From Chara braunii (lineage: Eukaryota; Streptophyta; Charophyceae; Charales; Characeae): a DNA stretch of 23,254 nucleotides. Position 1 is the stretch's first letter, and each line of letters starts with the position of its first letter. The stretch covers positions 636,764-660,017 of the forward strand of contig BFEA01000391.1 in assembly GCA_003427395.1 (NCBI GenBank). The letters are read 5' to 3'. The translations under genes and the position numbers were made by a program. Below are positions 1 through 8,433 of this stretch, in pieces. Below the pieces are notes generated by a model. That model was given only the letters and a program-made list of their open reading frames with translations, ran no database searches and was not told the DNA's origin.

Positions 1-462
1 TGAGTCAATGTCCAAGCCCAATAGGGCAACACCAACAACATAACCCGAAGTAGCTCTCTCTCTTGAATGGCGCCAGGCGCCCTATGTACTCTACAGCCTA
101 TCCTACAACTACAGTCATGGAAGCAACCAGACGACTTGACGACCAGCCAGTGATGACGTCAACACCAATGCCCACCTCCTCTTCTACCAGGTACGTCACT
201 CTCTCTTGTCCCTCACTCTCCCTTGTTATCCCACACAGCGCCCTTCACCTCCCGAAGAACCACCTTCGCCCTCAACATGCGCCTGGGCCCCAGTACCTGT
301 ACCCAGGCCCAATGCAGTTGGGGCCCACGTAATACAGTTGGGCCTCTTTCATCAAGGCTTGCGTCTAGATTCAGATAGTGGACCGGTTTCCCATTGGCAT
401 TTTCGGCCTCTATGTCCAACATGAAATGTCGGCCTCACGTTTATGCGCCTTGGGCCTAACCA
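1..462 (-). repeat. 3' LTR of element A, partial at the window edge
   Basis: Positions 1-274 match 7752-8025 and about 278-462 match 8249-8433, with only scattered substitutions. The copy ends with CA at 461-462, so a minus-strand LTR would begin TGGTTAGG. An alternative right end is 696: a purine-rich run AAGCTAAGGGGGA (697-709, minus strand) followed by TGGAATATG looks more like a polypurine tract and LTR start. In that case the right-hand LTR has lost about 235 bp of its U3. The first 137 bp of this LTR lie left of the window. It contains TGACGTCA at 155-162 and two GGCGCC palindromes at 69-81. Confidence 0.8.
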
Positions 463-728
463 ATTATGGGGCCCTGGTCCTTTTGCAATTGTAGAGATCT
501 CGTACTCGGTGCACTCCAACCAACTGGCGTGCGGCAACTGTATGGACCCCACTTCGTGAAATGTTGAGAAAAAGGGGCTCTCATTGATTTGTTGGCCCGC
601 CTTCACTTAGGGCGGGCACGAGGCTTGCTGGGGGCCTTAGCCCAGAACATGTACATCACGACAAGGCCCCTTTGAGGGCTCAATCCTCATATTCCATCCC
701 CCTTAGCTTCGAAAGTCCGATGAGATGC
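463..728 (-). other. Element A segment between pol stop and LTR; candidate polypurine tract
   Basis: This is a non-coding stretch between the end of the chromodomain-like reading frame (729) and the part shared by both LTRs (462). On the minus strand positions 709-697 read AAGCTAAGGGGGA and are followed by TGG, a plausible polypurine tract next to an LTR start. No comparable purine tract lies beside 462. I therefore suspect that part or all of 463-696 belongs to the 3' LTR. No other feature is seen. Confidence 0.5.
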
Positions 729-1145
729 TTACTTCGCACGTGCCTTCCCCTTTAGATGTCTGTCATATTCAGCGACCACCTGAGGAGCTCTTTCAACCAG
801 TTCCTCTCTGGTGAACCATCGATCTTCTTTCGGATCTGTGTGATGCCTGAATCTGACTCTGTATTCTCTTCTGGGTTTAAGAGGTCTTCCTCGGCCCAGA
901 GGTCTTGGAACAGGCATGTCTCTGTGTTCCAGAATGTCGTCGATGTCCACGTGGCCATCCATGGTTGGGGGCAACATTGATCTCCTTGAAGGAAATTGAT
1001 CTGTCTCAGCGAATGGTGCAAGCTTTGAGGCATGAAACACAGGGTGAGTGCGCAGGTGACCAGGGATACGGATGACATAGGAAGGACCATCCATCTCATC
1101 CCCCACTATGTCCAGAACTTCCCAGGGACCAAAATACTGAGGCAT
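729..1145 (-). pseudogene. pol: Element A integrase C-terminus with chromodomain-like tail
   Basis: This 138-residue open stretch is in the same frame as the integrase core but cut off from it by two stops at 1182-1184 and 1170-1172. It begins at the conserved integrase C-terminal module (MPQYFGPWEVLDIVG, then the HPVFHASKLAPF box near residue 37). It ends in a tail with ILEHRDMP near residue 71 and EYRVRF...DRWFTREEL near residues 93-115. That tail has the strand-strand-strand-helix pattern of a chromodomain, but it lacks the usual WxGY and WEP words, so I call it chromodomain-like. In chromoviruses this domain directs integration toward chromatin marks. The ATG at 1145 is internal and is not a real start. 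Confidence 0.8.
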
Positions 1146-1181
1146 TAGTTTTCGAGAGATACCGAATTCCTACAAGCCCGT

Positions 1182-2435
1182 TCATTGCTCACTAGCCTTG
1201 ACCCAGACACGTTCCCCTACCTGAAATGAGGACTGTCGACAATGTTTGTTCTCAGAAGCAATCATTGCTTGCTGAGATTTCCTTATGTGCTCGACAACTT
1301 GCTGTAGCAACTTCTCATACTGCACACCATACTCAAGTGCGCCCAGAGTTGCAGATGGTCGGTTTTCAGGCAGGACGAAGTCTAGCGCTGATCTAGGCTT
1401 CCATCCCAAGTGCAGCTGGTTAGGAATGACGCCGGTACTGCTTTGTACAACGTTGTTGTACAGGCTGGCGATGAGAGGCAATTTCTCATCCAAGTCATCC
1501 TGGCTGGGCTTGATGTAATGCCTCAACAGGTGTTGTACAACTCTGTTCATCTGCTCGGCCTGTCTATTGGCTTCGGGATGATTCCCGGAGGTCATCTGAA
1601 GTTGACTGCCCAATTGTTCAGCAGTCTTCTTCCACAACTCACTTGTAAAGCGGACATCTCTGTCACTAACGATTGACTTTGGCAGTCCAAAATCACGCAC
1701 CCAGTTATCCATAAACAACTTGATGACGTGTTCAGTCCTTGCGGTCTCTGGCATGGCAGTTAGTCTAGCGTACTTGGTGAATCGGTCTATGATGACAAAG
1801 ATGTGCCTCTTGCCACTCTTACTGGTCACCAGGGTGTCCATGAAATCCATGGAAACACTCTGTCCCGGACCAGCGGGGATAGGTAAGGGCTTCAGCAACC
1901 CAAGCGGTGCTTGAGTTCGCGGCTTGTCCCGCTGAAAGACCTGACAGGTCTCCACATACCTCTTTGCATCATCTAGCATTCCGGGCCACCAAAATCGTTG
2001 TACTAGATTGACATTGGTCTTTTTGTAGCCAAAATGTCCAGTTGCGTCATGACATTCTCCTAGAAATAAACTGCGCAAATGCTCCCTAGATGGAACAACT
2101 AATCTTTTAAACCCGACCTTATCAAGAAAGAGTAGCCCGTCCACCATCACAAACTCATCTTCTGTGGCCTTATCTTTTGCCTGCAGTTTGCGTATGATGT
2201 CAATAGTGACAGGGTCTTCCTGATAGGCTCCCACCAGCGATTGAGTTACTTCTTCAGATACGCCAAACTCAGAAACTAGCGCCCCTAGGTAGTCTGCCCT
2301 ACGTGACAGCGCATCTGGAACCTTGTTGTACTCGCCCTTCATATACTCTAGCTTGAAGTCATACTGATCTATGCCGTCAATCCAGCGCTTGAGTGCATCA
2401 GAAAGAGCCGGTTGAGTCTTGATCCATTTAAGGGT
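1182..2435 (-). pseudogene. pol: Element A RNase H end and integrase core
   Basis: This open stretch continues in frame below the TAG at 2436-2438. It covers the end of RNase H (DALSRRAD, just after an internal Met at 2342), the zinc-binding N-domain and the catalytic core. Counting from that Met, the N-domain has H98, H103 and C133, but the fourth ligand is Phe136 (CQVF where CQVC is expected). The core has D166, D227 and E263, an exact D,D-35-E spacing. The frame stops at TGA 1182-1184 in the middle of the C-terminal domain. The catalytic triad is intact, but zinc binding by the N-domain should be impaired. The region around the glutamate reads EANRQAEQMN, unusual beside the common TDGQTER. 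Confidence 0.9.
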
Positions 2436-3461
2436 CTAATGGTCAGTTCTCAAATAGAAAAACCGTCCCAACAGAAAGTGCCTCCAATGGACAAGTGCCT
2501 TGTAGAGAGCATAGAGTTCCCTTTCGTAGGTGGACTTTGCCAGTTTCTTAGATGGCATTTTCTTGCTCATGTTCTCGATCAGTCTCAACTTCTTCCCATC
2601 CTGCTGAGCCAGCACTGCGCCAATGCCGTATTGGCTTGCGTCAGTGGTCACTATGAAAGGCTTCTGAGGATCGGGCACCATGAGAACCTCATGATTCATG
2701 AGTGCATGCTTCAATCGTTTGAAAGAAGCCTCACACTCATCACTCCAGTCCCATGGCGTATCGAGTCGAGTTAGATCAGTCAAAGGAGAGGTGACTGTGG
2801 AATGGTTTTTCACGAAGTTCCTATAGTAGCCGCACATCCCTAAGAAAGATCTGACCTCAGTCACAGTCTGAGGTCGTGGCCAGTCCCTAATACTAGCCAC
2901 CTTCGCATGTTCCGGCCTAATCCCTTCCGCGGATACCTCATGACCCAAGTACAAGATCCTAGTACGTCCAAACTCACATTTCTCTAGGTTGACCTTATAC
3001 TTGTGCTGTCGCAGGAGTGAGAGTACAGTCTCTACATGTTGTGCATGCTCCTCGACAGACTTACTAAAGATAAGAATATCGTCAAGGTACACGACGACAA
3101 ACTTATCTGAGTAGTCATGGAAGATCCTATTCATGGCGTGCTGGAATGTACCCGGTGCATTGCAAAGGCCAAAGGGCATCACCACAAACTCGTACAGACC
3201 GTATCTGGTCCGAAATGCAGTTTTGTGCTGATCCTCAGGTCTTATAGCAATTTGATGGTAGCCGGACTTTAAGTCTATCTTCCAGTAGTACTTACATCCC
3301 TGCACCCTATCCAATAGGTCGTCTATGCGAGGTAGAGGCTCTGCGTTCTTCACTGTGATGGCAGTGAGGCCTCTGTAATCAATGCACATCCTCAATGTTC
3401 CCCCTTCTTCGGTACAAATAGCACTGGAGATCCGAAGGGGGAAGTACTCGGCCGTATCCAA
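2436..3461 (-). pseudogene. pol: Element A reverse transcriptase palm and RNase H
   Basis: This frame encodes RT from just before the CIDYRGL motif through the palm, thumb and connection into RNase H. Counting from the Met at 3461, the first catalytic Asp is D63 (KIDLKSGYHQ) and the YLDD box is residues 125-128, so the polymerase site is intact. RNase H shows TTDASQYGIGAV and ERELYALYKAL, then ends at TDH followed by TAG. That TAG is probably a CAG-to-TAG change, because the same frame resumes with RNase H and integrase sequence. The first 20 or so residues are out of frame. The true N-terminal RT is read one frame over, above a five-base C run at 3400-3404 (plus strand) where one base seems to have been lost. 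Confidence 0.9.
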
Positions 3462-3680
3462 CCCTTTTCTGTCAGCTCTTTCAGTTGTCGCCGAAGTTCG
3501 TCCAACTTGGCCGGAGCCATCCTATAGATCCTTCCCTTTGGGGTTTTACTCCCTGGAATGATTTCTATGGCGTGGACAATCTTCCTATCTACGACTCTTG
3601 TGGGCTCTTTAAATAGATCAGGGAACTTAGCAACGACGTGTTCTATCTCTAGGGGTGTTTTAACGGCCTCCCCTTTCTCA
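3405..3680 (-). pseudogene. pol: Element A RT N-terminal (fingers) fragment in a third frame
   Basis: Translating the minus strand in the frame not used by its neighbours gives an open stretch. It contains the linker motif FPDLF, then RIYRMAPAKLDELRR, then KGWIRPSTSPFGSPVLFVPKK, the classic gypsy RT entry region. It is separated from the protease frame above by a one-base shift near 3665-3690. It is separated from the RT palm below by the loss of one base at 3400-3404. I found this by reading the codons directly; it has no start codon of its own. Confidence 0.8.
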
Positions 3681-4407
3681 AAGACAACACTAGGTACATG
3701 CCCTCCTCTTGGTTCTGTTTATAGTAATTGTAGAACGCTGATGCGCACAAGCAGCCATAGGATTCTATTAAGCTACTAGCCTTATACTTGGCCAGTCTCA
3801 CGGTCCTTCCATCCTGCAACTTATGCTTTAGCACCTTCTTGTCCGAGTCAAACTTGGGCTTGGCAACCTCAAGGTAGTACATTCCTAACAACGTATCAAA
3901 TGGTAAGTCGTCGCTAACCAGGAACGAAATCTTGTGATCAAGTTCCCCTCCTCCATAGGAGAAGGTACAAACTACATCCTTGACATAGTCTGTGACAACC
4001 ATGCGCCCCTTATTGGCCAAAGTAAATGCTACCGGTCTACTAAGGTGCTGTACCCGGTCCTTTAGGTGCAGCCTTTCCAAACAGTCGCGACTTATGTAAT
4101 TCCGCGTGGAGCCGATGTCTACGAAGGCACCACATTTGCGGCCTCGTACATCAATTTCCACGACGAAATGCTCCCCTCTAGGACCTCTACTTAGTGCCAC
4201 CCAAGATTCGCGAGGGTCCTTGCTTGACCACTCACTTTCTAAATCTTTTAAGGCTTCGGACACATCCAACGTACAGAGCATAGTTTGGTCTAGATGAGTC
4301 TGCTGGGTGACTAAAGAGTCATTAGCTATGGCCTTCTCATGAAGTGGGAAGGGTATCTGACCCACTTCACCATGAGTAGAAGCACCTAAAACTTCCACCG
4401 GCCTCAC
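3649..4407 (-). pseudogene. pol: Element A aspartic protease region
   Basis: This 252-residue frame overlaps the end of gag by 4 bases and lies in the minus-one frame relative to it. The retropepsin signature is AFVDIGSTRNYIS near residues 95-107, with the catalytic Asp at about residue 97 (codon 4119-4117). The second conserved block, TLLGMYYL, is near residue 170, where ILGMPWL is usual. The middle residue of the active-site triplet is Ile where Ser or Thr is the rule. The frame ends at 3649 through a frameshift just before the RT linker. The first codon here is GTG, and this part is more likely made by minus-one frameshifting from gag than by its own start. Confidence 0.8.
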
Positions 4408-5477
4408 ATGTTTCCCCAGCTGGAAGCCTGGGAAGAAGGTACCCCTCCCTTAGGGGGTAACTTCTGCCTGACCTTTGCGTTCTTACACTTGTACTGGGTG
4501 TGTCCGTATTCACCACAGTTGATGCAAGTACCACACACTCGGTTGTCCCGCCACACTTCCTGATCAAGACCTGCCTCAACCCAATCTGCTACTTTGGACT
4601 GATTGGAGGCGGTCTGCCCTTGACTCTTTTGATGGCCCTTTCCCCTGCCACCTGCCTTAGTCTTTACTACCGCGGCGAGGGTGCTACCCTCAACGACTTC
4701 CTCGCCGTCGTACTTTGAACCGTCCATCAGGTCGGTAAGTTCTTCGATTTCAGTTTGGGTCCCATCGGACTCAACCATCATCAATCTACTACCCTTCTTC
4801 TTCCATTCCTGTGGACTCTTCTTCTTCCTCCCGTCTACTGGAGTAGGATGAGCACTTCCTAGAGTAGCCTCCAAATCTAAGGCCTTTCTAGAGAAGGTCT
4901 CAAAGGAAGGATACTCGAGGCGAGCCTTGCTGGCCAGTGAGGTCCTGAGATTCTCGGGCAGACATCTCAGAAACATGGTCAATAAGACCTGGTCATCGTA
5001 GCGTATGACGGGAACGACGATGAGGTTTTCTACGGTAGACGTTAGCTCTCTGACCGACTTGTACTTTCGCTGGTCCAGTCTCAACATCGCGTCAGTGGCA
5101 ATTTGTGCCTGCTGCGGATTATGCCAGCGAGCTTCTACCATATCTAAGAACTCTTCTAAAGTGAGGGTCTTACCNCTCAACATCGCGTCAGTGGCAATTT
5201 GTGCCTGCTGCGGATTATGCCAGCGAGCTTCTACCATATCTAAGAACTCTTCTAAAGTGAGGGTCTTACCGCAATCTGCCATGCGTCGTCCGAACCCGGC
5301 CTTCGCTACTATCCCATCCAGCCATTTGGCTGCCTTACCCTCAAGGTAAGATGCAGCAGTAATCACCTCCTCCTCCTGCAATGTCCTCTTTGCCCTTACC
5401 CACATTGGAACTGTTCTCAACCATGTGTTGAGTTCCTCGTCGTTCTTCTCACCGGAGAAGGCAAGGGGCGGTTTCAT
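4404..5477 (-). pseudogene. gag: Element A gag: capsid and CCHC nucleocapsid
   Basis: The encoded protein has a capsid-like region starting with a PPLAFSGEKNDEELNTWL motif (retrotransposon gag family). It continues through a helical region with FLRCLPENLR and ends in a CCHC zinc knuckle CINCGEYGHTQYKC at 4526-4485. The Met at 5477 is probably internal, because the same frame stays open up to a TAG at 5556-5558 and the gag N-terminus lies beyond it. A 31-residue block is present twice, on either side of the ambiguous base at 5175. That is best explained as two overlapping contig ends joined without merging. The stop at 4404-4406 overlaps the protease frame. Confidence 0.9.
5080..5270. repeat. 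95-bp direct duplication around a single N (probable assembly artefact)
   Basis: Positions 5080-5174 and 5176-5270 appear identical base for base and are separated only by N at 5175. With the N counted as one base the reading frame is kept (96-bp offset). The duplicated residues are part of the capsid helix region, where a perfect repeat is not expected. A single N between two identical ends is the usual trace of a gap closed without merging overlapping contigs. The true locus probably has one copy. Confidence 0.9.
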
Positions 5478-5555
5478 TGGGGTCTTTGGGTACCATTGAC
5501 CTTGCTGCTGTCCCTGCGGTGGAACAGTTTGTTGCGGTGATTGTGTAGCTATCGC

Positions 5556-5966
5556 CTATGGACCAGAAGAAGAAGAAGCAACAGTCTGTGCAACTGTTGC
5601 AGACGTACCACTTGGCTGTGTGCCAGCTTGTACCGGAAAGGGGCCTGACATCGCCGTTAACGGCAACTGTGCTGCTGGCCTTAATCCTGGCCTTTGCAAA
5701 AGGTCCAAGATTTGGTCCAAGGAGTTCTGCATGAAATCCAACCTAGTGTCCACGTGCGCATGCAGCGACAGTACGCTGGCCTTCAACACTTTCATTTGGT
5801 CAGACATGGCTAACTCGTCCAAACCCTCTAATGCAGCTTTGTCTGCCTCTAACGTATCAAGCCTAGCTGTTCTATTTTTGATCTCTTTTTCTCTATTGGT
5901 AGCTTGCTTCAGTTCCCTCTCTAATCGAGCGCGGAGCTCTAATAGCTCTCTGCCGCGTGGGGTCAA
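5556..5966 (-). pseudogene. gag: Element A gag middle part, coiled coil
   Basis: This 136-residue frame is in phase with the capsid part below and separated from it by one TAG (5556-5558). Residues 1-60 are rich in Glu, Arg, Leu and Ala with heptad-like spacing (RELLELRARLERELKQ, then ARLDTLEADKAALEGLDEL) and look like a coiled coil. A Pro, Thr, Ser and Gln linker follows toward the capsid. This fits a gag N-terminal oligomerisation region. It joins the 5893-6345 fragment through a frameshift near 5960-6000. The first residue shown is not a convincing start. Confidence 0.65.
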
Positions 5967-6345
5967 CGGACTGAACTGTGAGCCCGCCCATTTGACTTGT
6001 GGACTGACTAGAACCTACTGATCCGAAAGTACCTGTGGGCCCCGAGGGCATTCCCAACAGGGTCCCAGACGAGGATGCAGCAGAGGATGCTGCCGCGGTA
6101 GCCATTGCTGCTGCACTGGCTGCTGCTGCTGCCTGTTCCCTAGCTGCGGCGTTTGCTGCTGCCAACGCCTGACTTGCAGCTAGTGTTGTTTCCCTCGCTG
6201 CTGTGTAAGGACGGGCTCTAACTTCGGCACGAAGCCGTCTTTCGTCTCCCGACCGTAGGGCCTGATACACGTACGGGACCCTAAGTGATCTAGAACGTGT
6301 CAGCCTCGCATCGTCAACTCTACCCTCATCGGCGTTTGACCCCAT
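5893..6345 (-). pseudogene. gag: Element A gag N-terminal fragment, Ala-rich
   Basis: This 150-residue frame starts with ATG at 6345, the first reasonable start after the leader, so it is my choice for the gag start. The first 50 residues are basic and polar. Residues 50-95 are almost pure Ala with a few Ser, Thr and Gln, a low-complexity helical stretch. It leaves the gag frame near its C-terminus (the end after about residue 125 overlaps the coiled-coil frame), which suggests a one-base indel. I recognise no domain; its role is inferred from position only. Confidence 0.55.
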
Positions 6346-7599
6346 CAGTTAGGCAAACACTATCTGCACTACAACTCCCTGGTGGAGTCCTACCACAGCA
6401 TGTGTCTGATCGGCACCTAATTTTCTAAAAATAAATTTGTTCGGCAGGTCCCCTACTCAACCGATCAAGTGGCAGCCTACAACATTCACAAAGATCGTAA
6501 ACTTAATTTAGTCATATCAAGATTAGTTCACTTACAGAAGCTTTGCATAAAACTGGCTATGGTAGTATACAACAGTCCTAAACTAAGCTCTCTGTGAGGT
6601 GTTAGGAGTCTGTCAACCAACTAATCAACAATAAAACTAAACTATGTTGCAGATGTATGAACAGTGGATATGGTTGTTTTTACAATTGAGCACCAATTGG
6701 AACCTACCCTCCCCTCAATCCAACATACCAATGAGCATCATTGAGCAGCAATGTCATAGGTGTGCAATGTCGGCCCACCCCTTTGCCCCAGGTGCATGCT
6801 TATGACCAGGCTTGCCCTTTTTTTATCCTCGCGTGATCAAGAGGCCTATTTAAGGACTGCCCCCGAGGTCGCTCAGGAATTATTTAACGTCGCAATAGGA
6901 CGACGATCACAGCCAGTTGACAGATCGGAACCCCATCCAGAAATGTTTATAGACGGTCTGGGAGCGTCTGCATAAGCCTGTTCAGTCCGCACACCCCTCT
7001 ATCAGCGCAGCAAAAATGCCCTCATGGACAAAGCAGCCATCGCATGCGTGTACTAATCCCATTGGGTTGGCATGGTGACCGTGACCCACGTGCTTCGACC
7101 AGGGCCCTTCAGAGGCACCGCCCTTTCTCCTTCCAGATGTGCCACCGGGAAGATTGTCGTCTCTCAAGGTTGAGCGCTCACGACACCTCACCAAAAGAGA
7201 GGACTCTCAAGTTGGACTCACTTCCTCGCGGTAAGAAAAGATTGAGAGAGTAGATAAGGTAAGGGAACAACGTACCTGGAGATAGCTGCCCCCAACCTTA
7301 GATTTTTCACCAATTGAGCCGAGTGTGCATTTGATGACCGGTCGTAGCCTCGGTACCACCCACAATGCAATGCAGTGCCACCTCAGCCAAATGCCACATC
7401 AGCATGCTCTCATCACCAATCATACATTCCGTCGTCGCCACGACATCCCAAGCCGTATAGCCTTCCGGCGCACACCTCTCTACCCAGGTCGTGCGCCTAA
7501 TATCGGCCTGACGTCACAAGAACCAACTGCGAAGAAGCATCGTCAACGCACCAAGTCTGTATAATGCCAGCGCACCAAAGTAAGCGGCGAATCGAACCA
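6346..7599 (-). other. Element A leader (5' untranslated region), about 1.25 kb
   Basis: This stretch lies between the primer binding site (7600-7611) and the gag start (6345). I see no convincing coding sequence. It holds a 69-bp block at 6841-6909, in plus orientation, that closely matches the core-promoter region of the element B LTR (15229-15298). It also has a TGACGTCA palindrome at 7509-7516. The length and the oppositely oriented promoter-like block suggest that a fragment of a B-type LTR, or another insertion, sits inside this leader, but I cannot find clear LTR ends. Confidence 0.6.
6841..6909 (+). promoter_or_regulatory. TATA-containing block shared with the element B LTR
   Basis: The words GAGGC, ATTTAAGGA, CCCCCG, CTCAGGAATT and ATAGGACGACG occur in the same order and with nearly the same spacing at 15229-15298. 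TATTTAAG at 6847-6854 can serve as a TATA box, with CTCAGGAATT about 30 bp downstream, where transcription would start. The block is oriented plus, against the direction of element A. It looks like a relic LTR core promoter. Confidence 0.55.
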
Positions 7600-7611
7600 G
7601 CTCCGATACCA
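7600..7611 (-). other. Primer binding site of element A
   Basis: The minus strand reads TGGTATCGGAGC, one mismatch from TGGTATCAGAGC, the complement of the 3' end of plant initiator tRNA-Met and the usual primer site of plant gypsy and copia elements. Three bases separate it from the CA that ends the LTR at 7615. This fixes the orientation of element A and the inner edge of its 5' LTR. Confidence 0.85.
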
Positions 7612-7614
7612 AAT

Positions 7615-8433
7615 TGCAAGGAACATGAATGTGGACGAAGCACAGAGATGCCAATTGCAAAATCACACTGAAGTCCAAGTAGTCAAAGCAAGAGCAGATA
7701 GCACATCGGAACTAAGATACCATCCATTTGAGAACGATACAACAAAAGTCGTGAGTCAATGTCCAAGCCCAATAGGGCAACACCAACAACATAACCCGAA
7801 GTAGCTCTCTCTCTTGAATGGCGCCAGGCGCCCTATGTACTCTACANCCTATCCTACAACTACAGTCATGGAAGCAACCAGACGACTTGACGACCAGCCA
7901 GTGATGACGTCAACACCAATGCCGACCTCCTCTTCCACTAGGTACGTCACTCTCTCTTGTCCCTCACTCTCCCTTGTTATCCCACACAGCGCCCTTCACC
8001 TCCCGAAGAACCACCTTCGCCCTCACCTTCTCCAGCACCCTCATGCAGCCTGGCTATGGCTGCCAGCGCCCTACGCCCAGGCTGCGCCCTACCGCTTAGC
8101 GCCAGCCTGCCTTCTCTCAGCCTAGCGCAGCGCAACACACTCGCAAACGCAGCAGCGTGCCGGCCTTGCTCGCAATGGCCAAGGTCCCTGCCCACTCACT
8201 CGCTCTGCCTATATGCTAGTGTTGCGTGTGGGCGGCCTCCCTTCAGCCTGCGCCTAGGCCCCAGTACCTGTACCCAGGCCCAATGCAGTTGGGGCCCACG
8301 TAATACAGTTGGGCCTCTTTCATCAAGGCCTGCGTCCAGATTCAGATAGTGGACCGGTTTCCCATTGGCATTTTCGGCCTCTATATCCAGCATGAAATGT
8401 TGGCCTCACGTTTATGCGCCCAGGGCCTAACCA
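7615..8433 (-). repeat. 5' LTR of element A
   Basis: On the plus strand the LTR starts TGCAAGG at 7615 beside the primer binding site and ends with CA at 8432-8433, after which it diverges from the left copy. Compared with the left copy it carries 220 extra bases (about 8026-8245), GC-rich with several GCGCC words, probably lost from the left LTR. An N at 7847 is an ambiguous base inside the matched part. TGACGTCA occurs at 7906-7913. The outer end may be truncated if the true LTR extends as far as the candidate polypurine tract near 697 implies. Confidence 0.8.

Larger units (their letters stand above)
1..8433 (-). mobile_element. Element A: degenerate Ty3/gypsy LTR retrotransposon
   Basis: On the minus strand the order is LTR, primer binding site, leader, gag, protease, RT, RNase H, integrase, chromodomain-like tail, LTR. 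This is the Ty3/gypsy order, with integrase last. The sequence at 1-462 is repeated in the same orientation at 7752-8433, with one 220-bp indel, and I read these as the two LTRs. The left LTR runs off the window, because the right copy starts 137 bp further out at 7615. The coding part is interrupted by at least four in-frame stops (5556, 2436, 1182, 1170) and several frameshifts, so the copy is non-autonomous. The YLDD box and the integrase D,D-35-E triad are still present, which suggests relatively recent decay. The 5' LTR abuts element B gag at 8433/8434. Confidence 0.9.

Noticed and set aside
6690-7325. CACCAATTG occurring on both sides of a roughly 0.6-kb segment of the A leader, suggesting a 9-bp target duplication of a DNA transposon
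   Set aside because: No terminal inverted repeats are visible next to the two copies, and a single 9-mer match is weak evidence.
7591-7611. GGTTCGATTC next to the A primer site as a possible tRNA T-arm
   Set aside because: The sequence is the usual primer binding site context of plant LTR elements and lacks the rest of a tRNA.
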